Assembly: GCA_035463295.1 (NCBI GenBank) | Contig: DATHTK010000063.1 | Location: 1-64,000 of the forward strand | DNA length: 64,000 nt | Direction of reading: 5' to 3' | From: DATHTK01 sp035463295 | Lineage (GTDB): Bacteria > Actinomycetota > Rubrobacteria > Rubrobacterales > Rubrobacteraceae | Part shown: positions 8,302 through 16,362 of the stretch, one piece after another | How the letters are laid out: every line of letters starts with the position of its first letter | Numbering within the stretch: position 1 is the stretch's first letter | Position numbers and translations under genes: made by a program | The notes under the pieces: generated by a model | The model's input: only the letters and a program-made list of their open reading frames with translations | Database searches by the model: none | Told to the model about the DNA's origin: nothing

Positions 8302-9672
8302 TCAGGAGAGCAGGTCTTGCATGGCGGGCCAGATGAACGCCAGGGCGAAGAGCACCGCGAAGCCGTAGAGCAGCGGATCCGCCTCGCCGGGCCTGCCCCT
8401 GGCCAGTTTGATCAGGACGTAGGAGATGAAACCGAACCCTATCCCGTAGGCGATGTTGAAGGTCAACGGGAGCGTCAGGACCGTCAGAAAGGCGGGTATC
8501 GCCTCGTCGAAACGGTCCCAGGGGACGAAGCGGACGGTCGTCATCATCAGAAAGCCGACCACCACGAGGGCGGGGGCGGTCACCGGGGAGACGAAGATCT
8601 GCTCCGCACCTCCTTGCGGGCCGGGGATCGGGATCGACCCGCCGAAGACGGAGATGAGCGGCGCGAACGGCAGCGCGAGGAGGAACAGCAGCCCGACCAC
8701 CACGCTCGTCATCCCCGTCCGGCCGCCCTCGGCGACGCCCGCTCCGCTCTCTATATAGCTGGTAACGGAGCTCGCGCCCATCGCACCACCCCCGACGGCC
8801 CCCAAAGAGTCGACCATCAGGATGCTCTTCAGCCGCGGGGGTCGACCGTTCTCGTCGAGGAGCTTCCCCTCCTGGCCGACCGCGATCACGGTGCCCATGG
8901 TGTCGAAGAAGTCGGTCATGAAGAGGGCGAAGATCACGGGCAGGAGGGCGAGCTGCAGTACGTCCGGGATGGCGAGCACCCCGCCACCGATGGTCGAGGT
9001 GTCGAACCTGAAGTCTACGATGCCCTCCGGTAGCGGGACGATCCCGAAGACCATGCCCACGACCCCCGTGAGCACGATGCCCGCCAGGATGCCGCCCCGG
9101 ACCCCCCGCGCGACGAGCGCGAGGGTGAGGACCAGGCCGAACACAGCGAGGAGCACGGGGCCGCGGGTCAGGTCACCGAGCGCCAAGTAGGTATCGGGGT
9201 TCTGCACCACGATGCCGGCGTTCTTGAGCCCGATAAAGGCGATAAAGAGCCCGATGCCGACCGCGATGGCGAACTTGAGCGACATCGGGATGGCGTTCAT
9301 GACGGCCTCGCGCAGGTTGCTCACTACGAGAATCGTGACGAGCAGACCCTCGAGGACCACGACCGCCATAGCCTCCTGCCAACTCAAGCCGAGGCCCAGG
9401 ATCAGGGTGAACGCCACTATGGCGTTGAGGCCGAGCCCCGAGGCCAGGGCTACGGGGTAGTTCGCGAAGATGCCCATCGCGATGCTCGCGAGCGCCGCCG
9501 CCACGCACGTCGCGAAGAACACCCCCGATATGGGGAGCCCCGTGCCCTCGGTGCCCAGGATCGCCGGGTTGACGAAGATTATGTAGGCCATCGTCATGAA
9601 GGTCGTCAGACCGGCGATCACCTCCGTCCGGAGGTTCGTTCCCCGTTCCGCGAACCTGAAGAAATCGCCCAA
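8302..9672 (-). CDS. NCS2 family purine permease (AzgA/GhxP-like)
   Basis: This 456-residue polytopic inner-membrane transporter imports purine bases, probably adenine, guanine or hypoxanthine, with protons. It starts with the subfamily segment FAERGTNLRTEVIAGLTTFMTMAYI and carries ILMVDSLGAVGGGAMGASSVTSYIESGAGVAEG-type residues around the substrate site (key motifs MADS-like MVDS, and TSYIESGAGVAEGG). DFFDTMGT in the middle is another AzgA-branch signature. About fourteen hydrophobic segments are visible, as in the UraA fold. It is transcribed alone; the 147-base leader holds no purine riboswitch that I can recognise. The exact base cannot be told from sequence. Confidence 0.92.
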   Translation of the reverse strand: MGDFFRFAERGTNLRTEVIAGLTTFMTMAYIIFVNPAILGTEGTGLPISGVFFATCVAAALASIAMGIFANYPVALASGLGLNAIVAFTLILGLGLSWQEAMAVVVLEGLLVTILVVSNLREAVMNAIPMSLKFAIAVGIGLFIAFIGLKNAGIVVQNPDTYLALGDLTRGPVLLAVFGLVLTLALVARGVRGGILAGIVLTGVVGMVFGIVPLPEGIVDFRFDTSTIGGGVLAIPDVLQLALLPVIFALFMTDFFDTMGTVIAVGQEGKLLDENGRPPRLKSILMVDSLGAVGGGAMGASSVTSYIESGAGVAEGGRTGMTSVVVGLLFLLALPFAPLISVFGGSIPIPGPQGGAEQIFVSPVTAPALVVVGFLMMTTVRFVPWDRFDEAIPAFLTVLTLPLTFNIAYGIGFGFISYVLIKLARGRPGEADPLLYGFAVLFALAFIWPAMQDLLS

Positions 9673-9819
9673 GGTGCCCCTCTCCCCTCGTCGTGCGAGC
9701 CGTCCGCTATGTGCCCCGGCAATATAGCAGTAACGGGAATCGGGCGTGCCGCGCAGTTTGATTTCGTCGGCCCATAGCGGCGGGTCGTCGGAAGACGATC
9801 CGAGTCGAGATCAGAAAGC

Positions 9820-10491
9820 CTACAGACCCATAAAGGGCTTGTTCTTCTTCCAGATCAGCCATGCCACGGAGCCGAGCCAGACCGCGATGATGGCCGAGTA
9901 GGCGGGGAAGATCTCGCGGTAGTACTCGGGCGTGTCGCCGGTCTCCACGACGGGGATGTTCTCCGCTCTGGGGAGGCCGGCCCGGTCGAGTGCTTCCTGG
10001 GTGGTGTCGTGGAAGATGACGGTGCCCACCGTGGCGAGCTTGCCGCGCCAGACCCGCTCCTCGGGGTCTTCCAGGCCCTGCGGCAAGCCCTGGGCGCTCT
10101 GCACGAGCAGGCTGTCCCCCGTCTCCTGGAGCGGGAAGTAGAAGTAGCTCGTGCTGTAGCGCGAGGAGACCCCTATCCCAGACTCGGGTGTCCCGATACG
10201 CTGCAGGTCCTCGCCGACGTCCGGGGTGCCGCGCACCTCGATGTAGTCCCCGAGTTCCGTCCCGGGCGGCAGTTGTCCGGTGTTGAGCTGCTCGACGCTG
10301 ACCGGGATCGGCTCACCCTGGAGCCCGTACGAGAAGTTGGCGGCCGTGGTCGAGGCGCCGAAGGTAAAGACCAGGACCATGAAGAGCCGCACGAGGAGCC
10401 AGGGGTTGCGGCGGAGCCAGGGCCCGAGCCCTCTCTCCTCGAAGTGCTCCTCTTTCCGTTGCGGCAGTCTTTCGGCGTCTCTGGTGTACAC
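9820..10491 (-). CDS. Two-helix membrane protein of unknown function
   Basis: I do not recognise a family. From the GTG at 10491 the product has 223 residues: a charged start (RKEEHFEERG), one membrane helix (about WLLVRLFMVLVFTFGASTTAAN), an extracytosolic domain of about 140 residues rich in Pro, Gly and acidic residues, and a second helix near the C-terminus (AIIAVWLGSVAWLIW) followed by KKNKPFMGL. The open frame continues to 10662, but that stretch is out of keeping with a membrane protein start and would overlap the divergent promoter region. The gene is divergent from the respiratory operon at 10711. A role linked to that operon is possible but unproven. Confidence 0.6.
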   Translation of the reverse strand: MYTRDAERLPQRKEEHFEERGLGPWLRRNPWLLVRLFMVLVFTFGASTTAANFSYGLQGEPIPVSVEQLNTGQLPPGTELGDYIEVRGTPDVGEDLQRIGTPESGIGVSSRYSTSYFYFPLQETGDSLLVQSAQGLPQGLEDPEERVWRGKLATVGTVIFHDTTQEALDRAGLPRAENIPVVETGDTPEYYREIFPAYSAIIAVWLGSVAWLIWKKNKPFMGL

Positions 10492-10501
10492 GCACCCTAG
10501 T

Positions 10502-10531
10502 CTATACGAGTGTGCGCTATGCGAGTGTGCG
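10502..10531. repeat. Two tandem 15-bp repeats in the divergent promoter region
   Basis: CTATACGAGTGTGCG at 10502-10516 is followed at once by CTATGCGAGTGTGCG, with one mismatch. The pair lies in the 219-base gap between the divergent genes starting at 10491 and 10711, a natural place for a regulator site. No protein is known to bind it. Confidence 0.6.
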
Positions 10532-10710
10532 GGCCGGGGAGAGTACGATTTCACAAGAGAAGCGTCGAGCGCAGGCCCCCGGACTGTGAAAGATATCCCC
10601 GTAGCCGGAGGGCTGCGGTCTAGTATGGAGTGGCGCGAGCATGTATGCTGTTGGTCGGCCAAAAACCGACGGGGGGCGACAGGCTCATTTCCCTCTTTGG
10701 AGGTAGCGTT

Positions 10711-11355
10711 TTGGGCGAAGGGCGGGAGATGCTGGAGCAGGACTCCTGGTATACCGTGGTAGGGGTGATGGACGACGGGGCCGAGCTGAACCAGGCCGTC
10801 ACGGAGATCCGGGATCTCGGCGTGGACAGAAACGACCTGACGGTTGTGCTGAAGCGCGAGGACCCGAGCCAGCCGGAACCCTTCCCTGAAGGCACCCGCT
10901 ACATCGTGGTGCCCGCCGACAAGCGCGGGCTGGAGGTGCCCATAGGGTTCGCCATCGCTTTCATCCTCCTCGGTCTCCTCTTCGCGGTCACCACTCCCGC
11001 CATCGGGGTGCCGACGCTCATGATCTTCCTCTCGCTGGCGGCGATACTGTTCGTCGGCTCGATGACGCGGGTGGGGCTCACCCCGATACTCACGGAGATG
11101 GAGGCCCCTTCGGAGGAGGCCGGCACCTGGAACGACGCCTTCGAGTACGGCAAGGTCCTGGTCTTCGCCTCGACCCGCGAGCGCCGGCTGCTGCGGCCGC
11201 TCCGGGAGGCCTTGCAGCGCGGCGGCGCGACGTACTACATCACGGACAGCTTACTGAAGCCGCGCGCTATCCACGGTGCCAGCTTGCACCTGACCGAAGC
11301 ACGCCGGGCGGGGGAGGCGGTCGTGGCGGAGTCCGATCAGCCTGGAAGGAGCTAG
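10711..11355 (+). CDS. Membrane protein of unknown function heading the CydA-like/b6 operon
   Basis: The TTG at 10711 is chosen because GGAGGT ends six bases before it; the frame is open further upstream but without a ribosome site. The 214-residue product has an N-terminal cytosolic alpha/beta segment (WYTVVGVMDDGAELNQAVTEI, then LGVDRNDLTVVL), two adjacent membrane helices (about GFAIAFILLGLLFAVTT and TLMIFLSLAAILFVGS), and a soluble C-terminal part with RRLLRPLREALQRGGATYYITDS. The N-terminal part recalls the YflT-like stress domain, but only loosely. It ends three bases before the first CydA-like gene, so it is translated with it and may be an assembly or accessory factor. I do not recognise its family. 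Confidence 0.75.
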   Translation: MGEGREMLEQDSWYTVVGVMDDGAELNQAVTEIRDLGVDRNDLTVVLKREDPSQPEPFPEGTRYIVVPADKRGLEVPIGFAIAFILLGLLFAVTTPAIGVPTLMIFLSLAAILFVGSMTRVGLTPILTEMEAPSEEAGTWNDAFEYGKVLVFASTRERRLLRPLREALQRGGATYYITDSLLKPRAIHGASLHLTEARRAGEAVVAESDQPGRS

Positions 11356-11358
11356 AGC

Positions 11359-12693
11359 GTGGGCGCAACAACCTTGCCAACTCTTCTGGCCCAGGTCGAT
11401 CTCTCGAGCGCCTTTACTGAGCTAGGCGGCAACCGTTTCTTCACGGGTCTGACCATGCTCATCCACATGTTCTTCGCGGAGCTCTTTGTCGGCTTCGCCC
11501 TCGCCGCGCCGGTCCTGGAGGCGTGGGGGGCGCGCACCGGCAGCCCGCGGATGGACCGCCTCGCTCACTCGCTCGCGCGTTTCAACGTGCTCACATTCTC
11601 GACCGGCGCCACCTTCGCGGTCCTCTTCGTGGTGCTGCTCGTTGGCCTCTACCCGCAGGTGACGACCTCGCTCTTCACCCACTTCTTCTACTTCATCGCC
11701 ATAGCCATGCTCTCGATGGGCCTCGCCCTCTGGGGGATGTACACCTACTACTACAAGTGGGACCGCTACGCCGTGCTCCACAAGAAGCGCCACATCGCGT
11801 TCGGCCTCTCGATGGGTTTCTTTATCTGGGTCTGGATGGTCATCATGACCGGCATGGACACCTTCATGGTGACGGGTGGCGGTCCCGGGACGCCCGGGCT
11901 CACCGAGGGCAACATAGCCAGCTTCGGGGTGGCGCTGCAGGGCATCTTCAACCCGATGTTCACGGATATGGTCCTGCACCGCACCTTCGCGAACCTCTCG
12001 TGGCCGGCCTTCGCCCTCGCCGCGTATGCATCATTTATGTACATCCGGGCCAAGACCCCGGGGGAGAAGGCCTATTACGACTGGAGCTCCTCGGTCGGGC
12101 TGACCTGGGGCGTGGGGTTCCTCTTGCTGATGCCGCCGGTAGGCTTCGCGACGGTATACGCGCTGAAGGAGTCCAGTCCGGAGAGCCCCGCTCCGGGGGC
12201 GGCGCAGGGGGGAGCCTTCGAGCGGCTCACCGAAGGGGCGACCTCTAACTTGCTTGTGATCAATCTAATTCTCGTGGTCGTCCTCTTCGTGCTCTCGAAC
12301 CTCGCCATGTTCTGGGGGGCCGAGAGGCACCCGGAGCACGCCGGGCGCGTGCCGATACGCTTTTTCGGGCTTGTGGCGGCGGTAGCGGGGCTGTACGCTA
12401 TATCGCCACTCGCCCAGTGGCCCTTTCTGTACATGCGCTACATCATGATGCTCGTGATGGTCCTCGCCACGCTCGGGGCCTTCGTCACGTACTTCCGGGG
12501 TAGGTTGAGTTTCAGCTACGGCAGCCCGGGGACGGGCTACCGGATGACGCTCATGGCCCTGGGCGTCATCGCGGCGGTCGTGGCGCTCAATATGGGCTTC
12601 ATGAAGTCGAACTCGAGGGTGCCGTTCACGGTATATAATCAGCCCGATTACACCGTGGAGAGCGGCCCCCCGCCGAGCGGGTTCGGCCGGTGA
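11359..12693 (+). CDS. CydA-like cytochrome bd-type subunit (first copy)
   Basis: The 444-residue polytopic protein belongs to the CydA superfamily. His36 in TMLIHMFFAE sits where E. coli CydA has the b595 ligand, His207 in VLHRTFANLSW matches the b558 ligand, and Met363/364 in MRYIMMLV matches the second b558 ligand. SRVPFTVYN replaces the CydA GRQPW motif. The long Q-loop that binds quinol in E. coli is missing, and no glutamate is seen at the Glu99-type proton-channel position. The GTG start follows AAGGAG by six bases. No cydB is present; the next genes encode a Rieske protein and a split cytochrome b. It probably carries haem and serves an electron-transfer or O2-reducing role in a joint complex. 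Confidence 0.8.
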   Translation: MGATTLPTLLAQVDLSSAFTELGGNRFFTGLTMLIHMFFAELFVGFALAAPVLEAWGARTGSPRMDRLAHSLARFNVLTFSTGATFAVLFVVLLVGLYPQVTTSLFTHFFYFIAIAMLSMGLALWGMYTYYYKWDRYAVLHKKRHIAFGLSMGFFIWVWMVIMTGMDTFMVTGGGPGTPGLTEGNIASFGVALQGIFNPMFTDMVLHRTFANLSWPAFALAAYASFMYIRAKTPGEKAYYDWSSSVGLTWGVGFLLLMPPVGFATVYALKESSPESPAPGAAQGGAFERLTEGATSNLLVINLILVVVLFVLSNLAMFWGAERHPEHAGRVPIRFFGLVAAVAGLYAISPLAQWPFLYMRYIMMLVMVLATLGAFVTYFRGRLSFSYGSPGTGYRMTLMALGVIAAVVALNMGFMKSNSRVPFTVYNQPDYTVESGPPPSGFGR

Positions 12694-12726
12694 GCGCTGG
12701 TGGTCTCCTAGAAGGGGTTTGAGAAG

Positions 12727-13446
12727 TTGGTAGAGCTACAGAAGGACCCCATAACCCGGGGCGACTTCATCGGCTTCGGGTTGCTGGGCACGATAGTCGG
12801 GGCGGTTCTGACCATCCCCCCCGTCGCCTTTATCCTCAGCCCGATAGTAAAGACCAACGTTCTCGGTCAGTCGGACGTGAGCGACGACTGGCAGGAGGTC
12901 GGCAACGTATCGGAGGTACCCAACGATAAGCCCGAAGTCTTCGAGGTCGAGTTCCCGCTGGATCAGTCCTACGGGACCCGGAGTGTTCAGGAGGAGAGCG
13001 GGGTTACCGACAAGCGGTTCACCCTCACGAACGCCGTCTGGCTCTCCTGGAAGCGGGAAATCTTGAGGCCGGGCCGGCAGGGAAACAGCGGTGCCGAGCT
13101 GGGCGACTCCTTGCGTCCCGGTTTTCTCGACGGCAAGAGCGGGGGCTTTACCGAACAGGAGAGGGAGGAGATCAAGGAGAACCTAAACGTGCTCTCCAAC
13201 TCGTGCGCGCACCTGGGATGCCCGGTACGCTGGATGATAATCGAGGGCCACGGCGAGTTTCTCTGCCCGTGCCACGGCGGCATCTACGATATCAACGGAG
13301 GATGGGTCGGCGGACCGCCCCCGCGGGGCATGTACCGCTACACCCAGGTCAAGGTAGAGGAAGACGGCATGATCTTCGTCAAGCACGCGTACGACGTCCA
13401 GCCCGGCATAGACGGCATCAGCACGCAGCAGCCCTACGTGGTCTAG
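12727..13446 (+). CDS. Rieske [2Fe-2S] protein of a b6-type complex
   Basis: The 239-residue protein has one N-terminal membrane anchor (about residues 14-40) and an external Rieske domain. The cluster ligands are seen as CAHLGC (Cys160, His162, with Cys165 for the disulphide) and CPCHGG (Cys180, Cys182, His183), followed by GPPPRGM, the usual proline loop. It oxidises quinol at the outer face and hands electrons on. The TTG start is preceded by AAGGGG at about ten bases. A long insert of about 100 residues precedes the cluster domain (rich in Asp/Glu). Genes for cytochrome b6 and subunit IV follow directly, but no cytochrome c1 or f gene is present. Confidence 0.93.
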   Translation: MVELQKDPITRGDFIGFGLLGTIVGAVLTIPPVAFILSPIVKTNVLGQSDVSDDWQEVGNVSEVPNDKPEVFEVEFPLDQSYGTRSVQEESGVTDKRFTLTNAVWLSWKREILRPGRQGNSGAELGDSLRPGFLDGKSGGFTEQEREEIKENLNVLSNSCAHLGCPVRWMIIEGHGEFLCPCHGGIYDINGGWVGGPPPRGMYRYTQVKVEEDGMIFVKHAYDVQPGIDGISTQQPYVV

Positions 13447-13464
13447 CTAGAGAGGGAGACCAGA

Positions 13465-14280
13465 GTGATCGGCAGGATAAGGTCCCAGACGGCAGACGCG
13501 AGCAAGGTCCTCGTGGACTGGATGGAGCACCGGACCGGGATAGTGACGATGCTCGAGCACTTCCTCTACGAGCCGGTCCCCAAACGGGGGGCCTGGCTCT
13601 ACACTCTGGGGAGCGCGGTCCTCTTTCTCATAACGCTGCAGTTCCTAACGGGTATCCTGCTGCTCTTCTACTACGTTCCCACGACGGATCACGCGTGGAA
13701 CTCGGTCTACTACATCATGAACGACGCGTACTTCGGGACCCTGATCCGGGGTATTCACTACTGGTCGGCGAACTTCCTCCTGGCGATGATCGGGTTGCAC
13801 ATGGCCCAGGTGTTCTTCTCCGGCGGCTACAAGGCCCCCAGGGAGCTAAACTGGGTCGTGGGGGTCATCCTGCTGCTGCTGGTCATCGGGCTCGCGTTCA
13901 CCGGCTACCTCCTGCGGTGGGACCAGGACGGTTTCTGGGCCTCGGTCGTCGGGATGAAGATCGGCTCCTACTCGCCGTTTATCGGGGGGTACGTGATCAA
14001 CTTCCTTCTGGGAGGGGACGCGGTCGGTCCGGCCACCCTCTCGCGCTTCTTCGCGATCCACGTGTGGTTGTTGCCGGCGGCGATCGCGCCGTTTATCGGC
14101 ATCCACCTGTACCTGCTGCGGCGCCACGGGGTGTTCGGCAGCGAGTTCGAGTACTCGGACCGGCTGGCGAAGCTGCACGAGCGCCAGCGCCTCGAGGAGT
14201 ACGGGCGCCACGAGCTGCACGAGGACGAGGGCGAAGCCTACATCGGCCGGCGCGACCGGGCCGATAGGGACGAGGAGTAA
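13465..14280 (+). CDS. Cytochrome b6-type subunit (cytochrome b N-terminal half)
   Basis: This 271-residue membrane protein is the four-helix haem-binding half of cytochrome b. Ligand pairs are visible as GIHYWSANFLLAMIGLHMAQVF (two histidines 14 apart) and FAIHVWLLPAAIAPFIGIHLYL (again 14 apart), and the Qo-side segment is GYLLRWDQDGFWA. The C-terminal 50 residues are a charged cytosolic tail (YSDRLAKLHERQRLEEYGRH and a run of Asp/Glu). The split organisation, with subunit IV encoded separately, resembles b6f and Gram-positive menaquinol complexes rather than the fused actinobacterial QcrB. The GTG start follows GAGAGGGAG. Confidence 0.93.
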   Translation: MIGRIRSQTADASKVLVDWMEHRTGIVTMLEHFLYEPVPKRGAWLYTLGSAVLFLITLQFLTGILLLFYYVPTTDHAWNSVYYIMNDAYFGTLIRGIHYWSANFLLAMIGLHMAQVFFSGGYKAPRELNWVVGVILLLLVIGLAFTGYLLRWDQDGFWASVVGMKIGSYSPFIGGYVINFLLGGDAVGPATLSRFFAIHVWLLPAAIAPFIGIHLYLLRRHGVFGSEFEYSDRLAKLHERQRLEEYGRHELHEDEGEAYIGRRDRADRDEE

Positions 14281-14353
14281 GAGCGTTTACCAAGAAGAGG
14301 AGCGCGTTGCTGTTACCATGCAGATGCGCAGCGAGTAGGAGAGAGGTGTAGAG

Positions 14354-14836
14354 ATGTACGCTCCGGCCACTGGCAAGGGCAAACCGGTTGAGGAAGAGGT
14401 CATAACACCGGAGAACGTCTTCGAACGTCCCGACGAGACCATAGGTTTCTTCCCCGGGCAGGTTCTAAAAGACGGCTACGTCTCGACCGCGCTCCTGATC
14501 GCCTGCGTGGTACTCTCGTACGCGGCGCCGGCGCCTCTGTCGGAGCCGGCGGACACCGCGACCATCGAGTACGTGCCCAGGCCCGAGTGGTTCTTCTTCT
14601 TCTACGAGCAGATGCTCATGTTCTTCCCCGGCTACGCTCTGATCGCCTTCGGGGCGGTGGTGGTGCCGACGATATTCATAGTATTGCTCTTCGCGTTGCC
14701 GTGGCTGGACAGGGGACCGGCCTACAGCGCGCTCAAGCGGCCCTTTGCGGCGATCATCGGGATCTTGATAGTGATCGTCGTGGTGCTGAACATGCTCCTG
14801 GCGTTGAGCCGCATCATCAACTTCCCGACGGGCTAG
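14354..14836 (+). CDS. Cytochrome b C-terminal half (subunit IV type)
   Basis: The 160-residue protein has three membrane helices and the motif PRPEWFFFFYEQML, which is the PEWY-type quinol-oxidation (Qo) site with PEWF in place of PEWY. It pairs with the b6-type protein encoded 73 bases upstream to complete a cytochrome b. The ATG follows GGAGAGAGG. A 29-residue hydrophilic start precedes the first helix. The stop lies ten bases before the second CydA-like gene, which suggests coupled synthesis. The assignment is firm by motif and position. Confidence 0.9.
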   Translation: MYAPATGKGKPVEEEVITPENVFERPDETIGFFPGQVLKDGYVSTALLIACVVLSYAAPAPLSEPADTATIEYVPRPEWFFFFYEQMLMFFPGYALIAFGAVVVPTIFIVLLFALPWLDRGPAYSALKRPFAAIIGILIVIVVVLNMLLALSRIINFPTG

Positions 14837-14846
14837 GAGGAAGCGT

Positions 14847-16181
14847 ATGCCGATAGGCAACCTCGATGTACCTATCATCGGCAAGAACGTCGTTATCGCC
14901 GCGCTCGTCCAGACGCACATCCTGTTCGCCGCCTTTATCATCGGGGCGGTCATCATCGCGGCGACGAGCGAGTACCTGGGGATGGTCACGAAGCAGCCGC
15001 GCTACGAGCGGTTCGCTCGCAACCTGGCGCGCTTCGTGGTGCTCCTGTTCGCCTCGGGCGCGGCGCTGGCGATCACGTTCGTGCTGGCGCTGGTGACGCT
15101 GTTTCCGGTCTTCTTCTCTTACTTGCAGAACATCTTCTTCTGGGTGTTCTTTGTCGAGGCGTTCATGTTCTTGGGCCAGATCATCATCGTCTACGCCTGG
15201 TACAACGTGTGGGACAAGCTCGCCTACCGCAAGAGCCTGCACGTGGTCTTCGGGTTCGTCGCCGGCTTCTTCGGGTTGATGGCGATGACCATGATAGACG
15301 CCGTTGCCTCCTTCATGCTCACCCCGGCCGAAGCGCAGGTCAACGACGTGGCCAGGACGTTCTTGAACCAGACGAACATCCCGCTGAACATGCACCGCTT
15401 CGTGGGGAACTTCTCCTACGCAGGCTTCCTCGTGGCGGGATGGGCGGCCTGGCGGTACCTCAGGGTCACGCGCGAGGAGGACCGGGAGTACTACGACTGG
15501 ATGGGCCACTGGGGTCTCATCTGGGGCTTCGGGTTCTTGATCATGCAGCCGATTATCGGCTACGGCTACCTCAAGGGTATCCGGGAGAGCGCCCCCGACG
15601 CGTTCAACACCATCATGATCGGCGAGAAGGCGTGGGTCTTCAATTTGCTGGCGATCTGGCTGACTATCATGGCCATCGCCTCCACGGCGTACTTCGTGCA
15701 CAAGCTGAGGTTCGCGGTGAAGCCCAACGAGTTCGTGCGCAAGCTCCTGGTCGGGGGCCTGGGCTTCACGGCGCTCTTCACGGTTCTCAACGTCATCCCG
15801 GCCAACGCGAGCCTGGTGCCCCAGATCGGGCTCGTGTTCCTCGACGGGGAGGGGACGACCATTCCGCTGGGGAGCATGTATCCGTGGAAGTACATCGGCC
15901 TGATCGGGATGATGCTCGTCGGGGTCTTCGTGATCGCGATGTACCTGAGGGCCTCCGCGACGGGCTTCCACTGGGGTCACGCGAGCCGCTGGAGTCAATT
16001 CGCGCTGATCGCGTGCGCGGTGACGGTGATAATGACGATGGTCACGATGGGCTACACCCGCGAGACGGCGCGCAGGGTGGACAACGACCCCGGATACCTG
16101 ATCTACAAGTGCATCACCCTGGAGCAGGAGCTGACCCCCGAGACCTGTCCAACCCAGGGCATCGAAGGAGGGGGTGAGTGA
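14847..16181 (+). CDS. CydA-like cytochrome bd-type subunit (second copy)
   Basis: The 444-residue membrane protein is a divergent paralogue of the protein at 11359. His24 in VQTHILFAAF corresponds to the b595 ligand and His183 in NMHRFVGNFSYAGF to a b558 ligand; Glu104 in FFVEAFMFLG matches the Glu99-type proton-channel residue that the first copy lacks. The Met ligand is less clear (PWKYIGLIGMM). The Q-loop is absent. A C-terminal tail with two cysteines (KCITLEQEL and ETCP) is unusual. Both copies contain a D(R)EYYDW/EKAYYDW segment, showing common descent. The pair of different CydA-like chains without CydB recalls the CydAA' type oxidases described in archaea. Confidence 0.8.
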   Translation: MPIGNLDVPIIGKNVVIAALVQTHILFAAFIIGAVIIAATSEYLGMVTKQPRYERFARNLARFVVLLFASGAALAITFVLALVTLFPVFFSYLQNIFFWVFFVEAFMFLGQIIIVYAWYNVWDKLAYRKSLHVVFGFVAGFFGLMAMTMIDAVASFMLTPAEAQVNDVARTFLNQTNIPLNMHRFVGNFSYAGFLVAGWAAWRYLRVTREEDREYYDWMGHWGLIWGFGFLIMQPIIGYGYLKGIRESAPDAFNTIMIGEKAWVFNLLAIWLTIMAIASTAYFVHKLRFAVKPNEFVRKLLVGGLGFTALFTVLNVIPANASLVPQIGLVFLDGEGTTIPLGSMYPWKYIGLIGMMLVGVFVIAMYLRASATGFHWGHASRWSQFALIACAVTVIMTMVTMGYTRETARRVDNDPGYLIYKCITLEQELTPETCPTQGIEGGGE

Positions 16182-16330
16182 TGCTCGAACTGGCGTTCCT
16201 TCTCCAGCAAGGGAGCACCGCCGACCCCACCGCCACCGGGATCTTCCGGTTCTTCGCCGCGTTCTTTTTGATCCTGTTTCTCTACGGCGGCGCTCTGACG
16301 TTTACGTGGTGGATCAGCAAGGACGAGTAG
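16181..16330 (+). CDS. 49-residue single-helix protein, candidate small oxidase subunit
   Basis: The ATG at 16181 overlaps the stop of the second CydA-like gene (TGATG), and GAAGGAGGGGG lies just upstream. The product is short: a polar N-terminal stretch (QQGSTADPTATG), one helix (FRFFAAFFLILFLYGGALTFTWW) and the end ISKDE. Size, position and topology recall CydX/CcoQ-like small subunits of terminal oxidases, though the sequence is not clearly homologous to either. Coupling to the preceding gene is direct evidence for co-expression. It is easily missed by gene callers because of its length. Confidence 0.7.
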   Translation: MLELAFLLQQGSTADPTATGIFRFFAAFFLILFLYGGALTFTWWISKDE

Positions 16331-16362
16331 GTAGCTCGAGAGGCCTGTAGCGTAGGAGAAGC

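Noticed and set aside
9673..9819. Purine riboswitch in front of the NCS2 permease
   Set aside because: None of the conserved purine-aptamer loop sequences is present.
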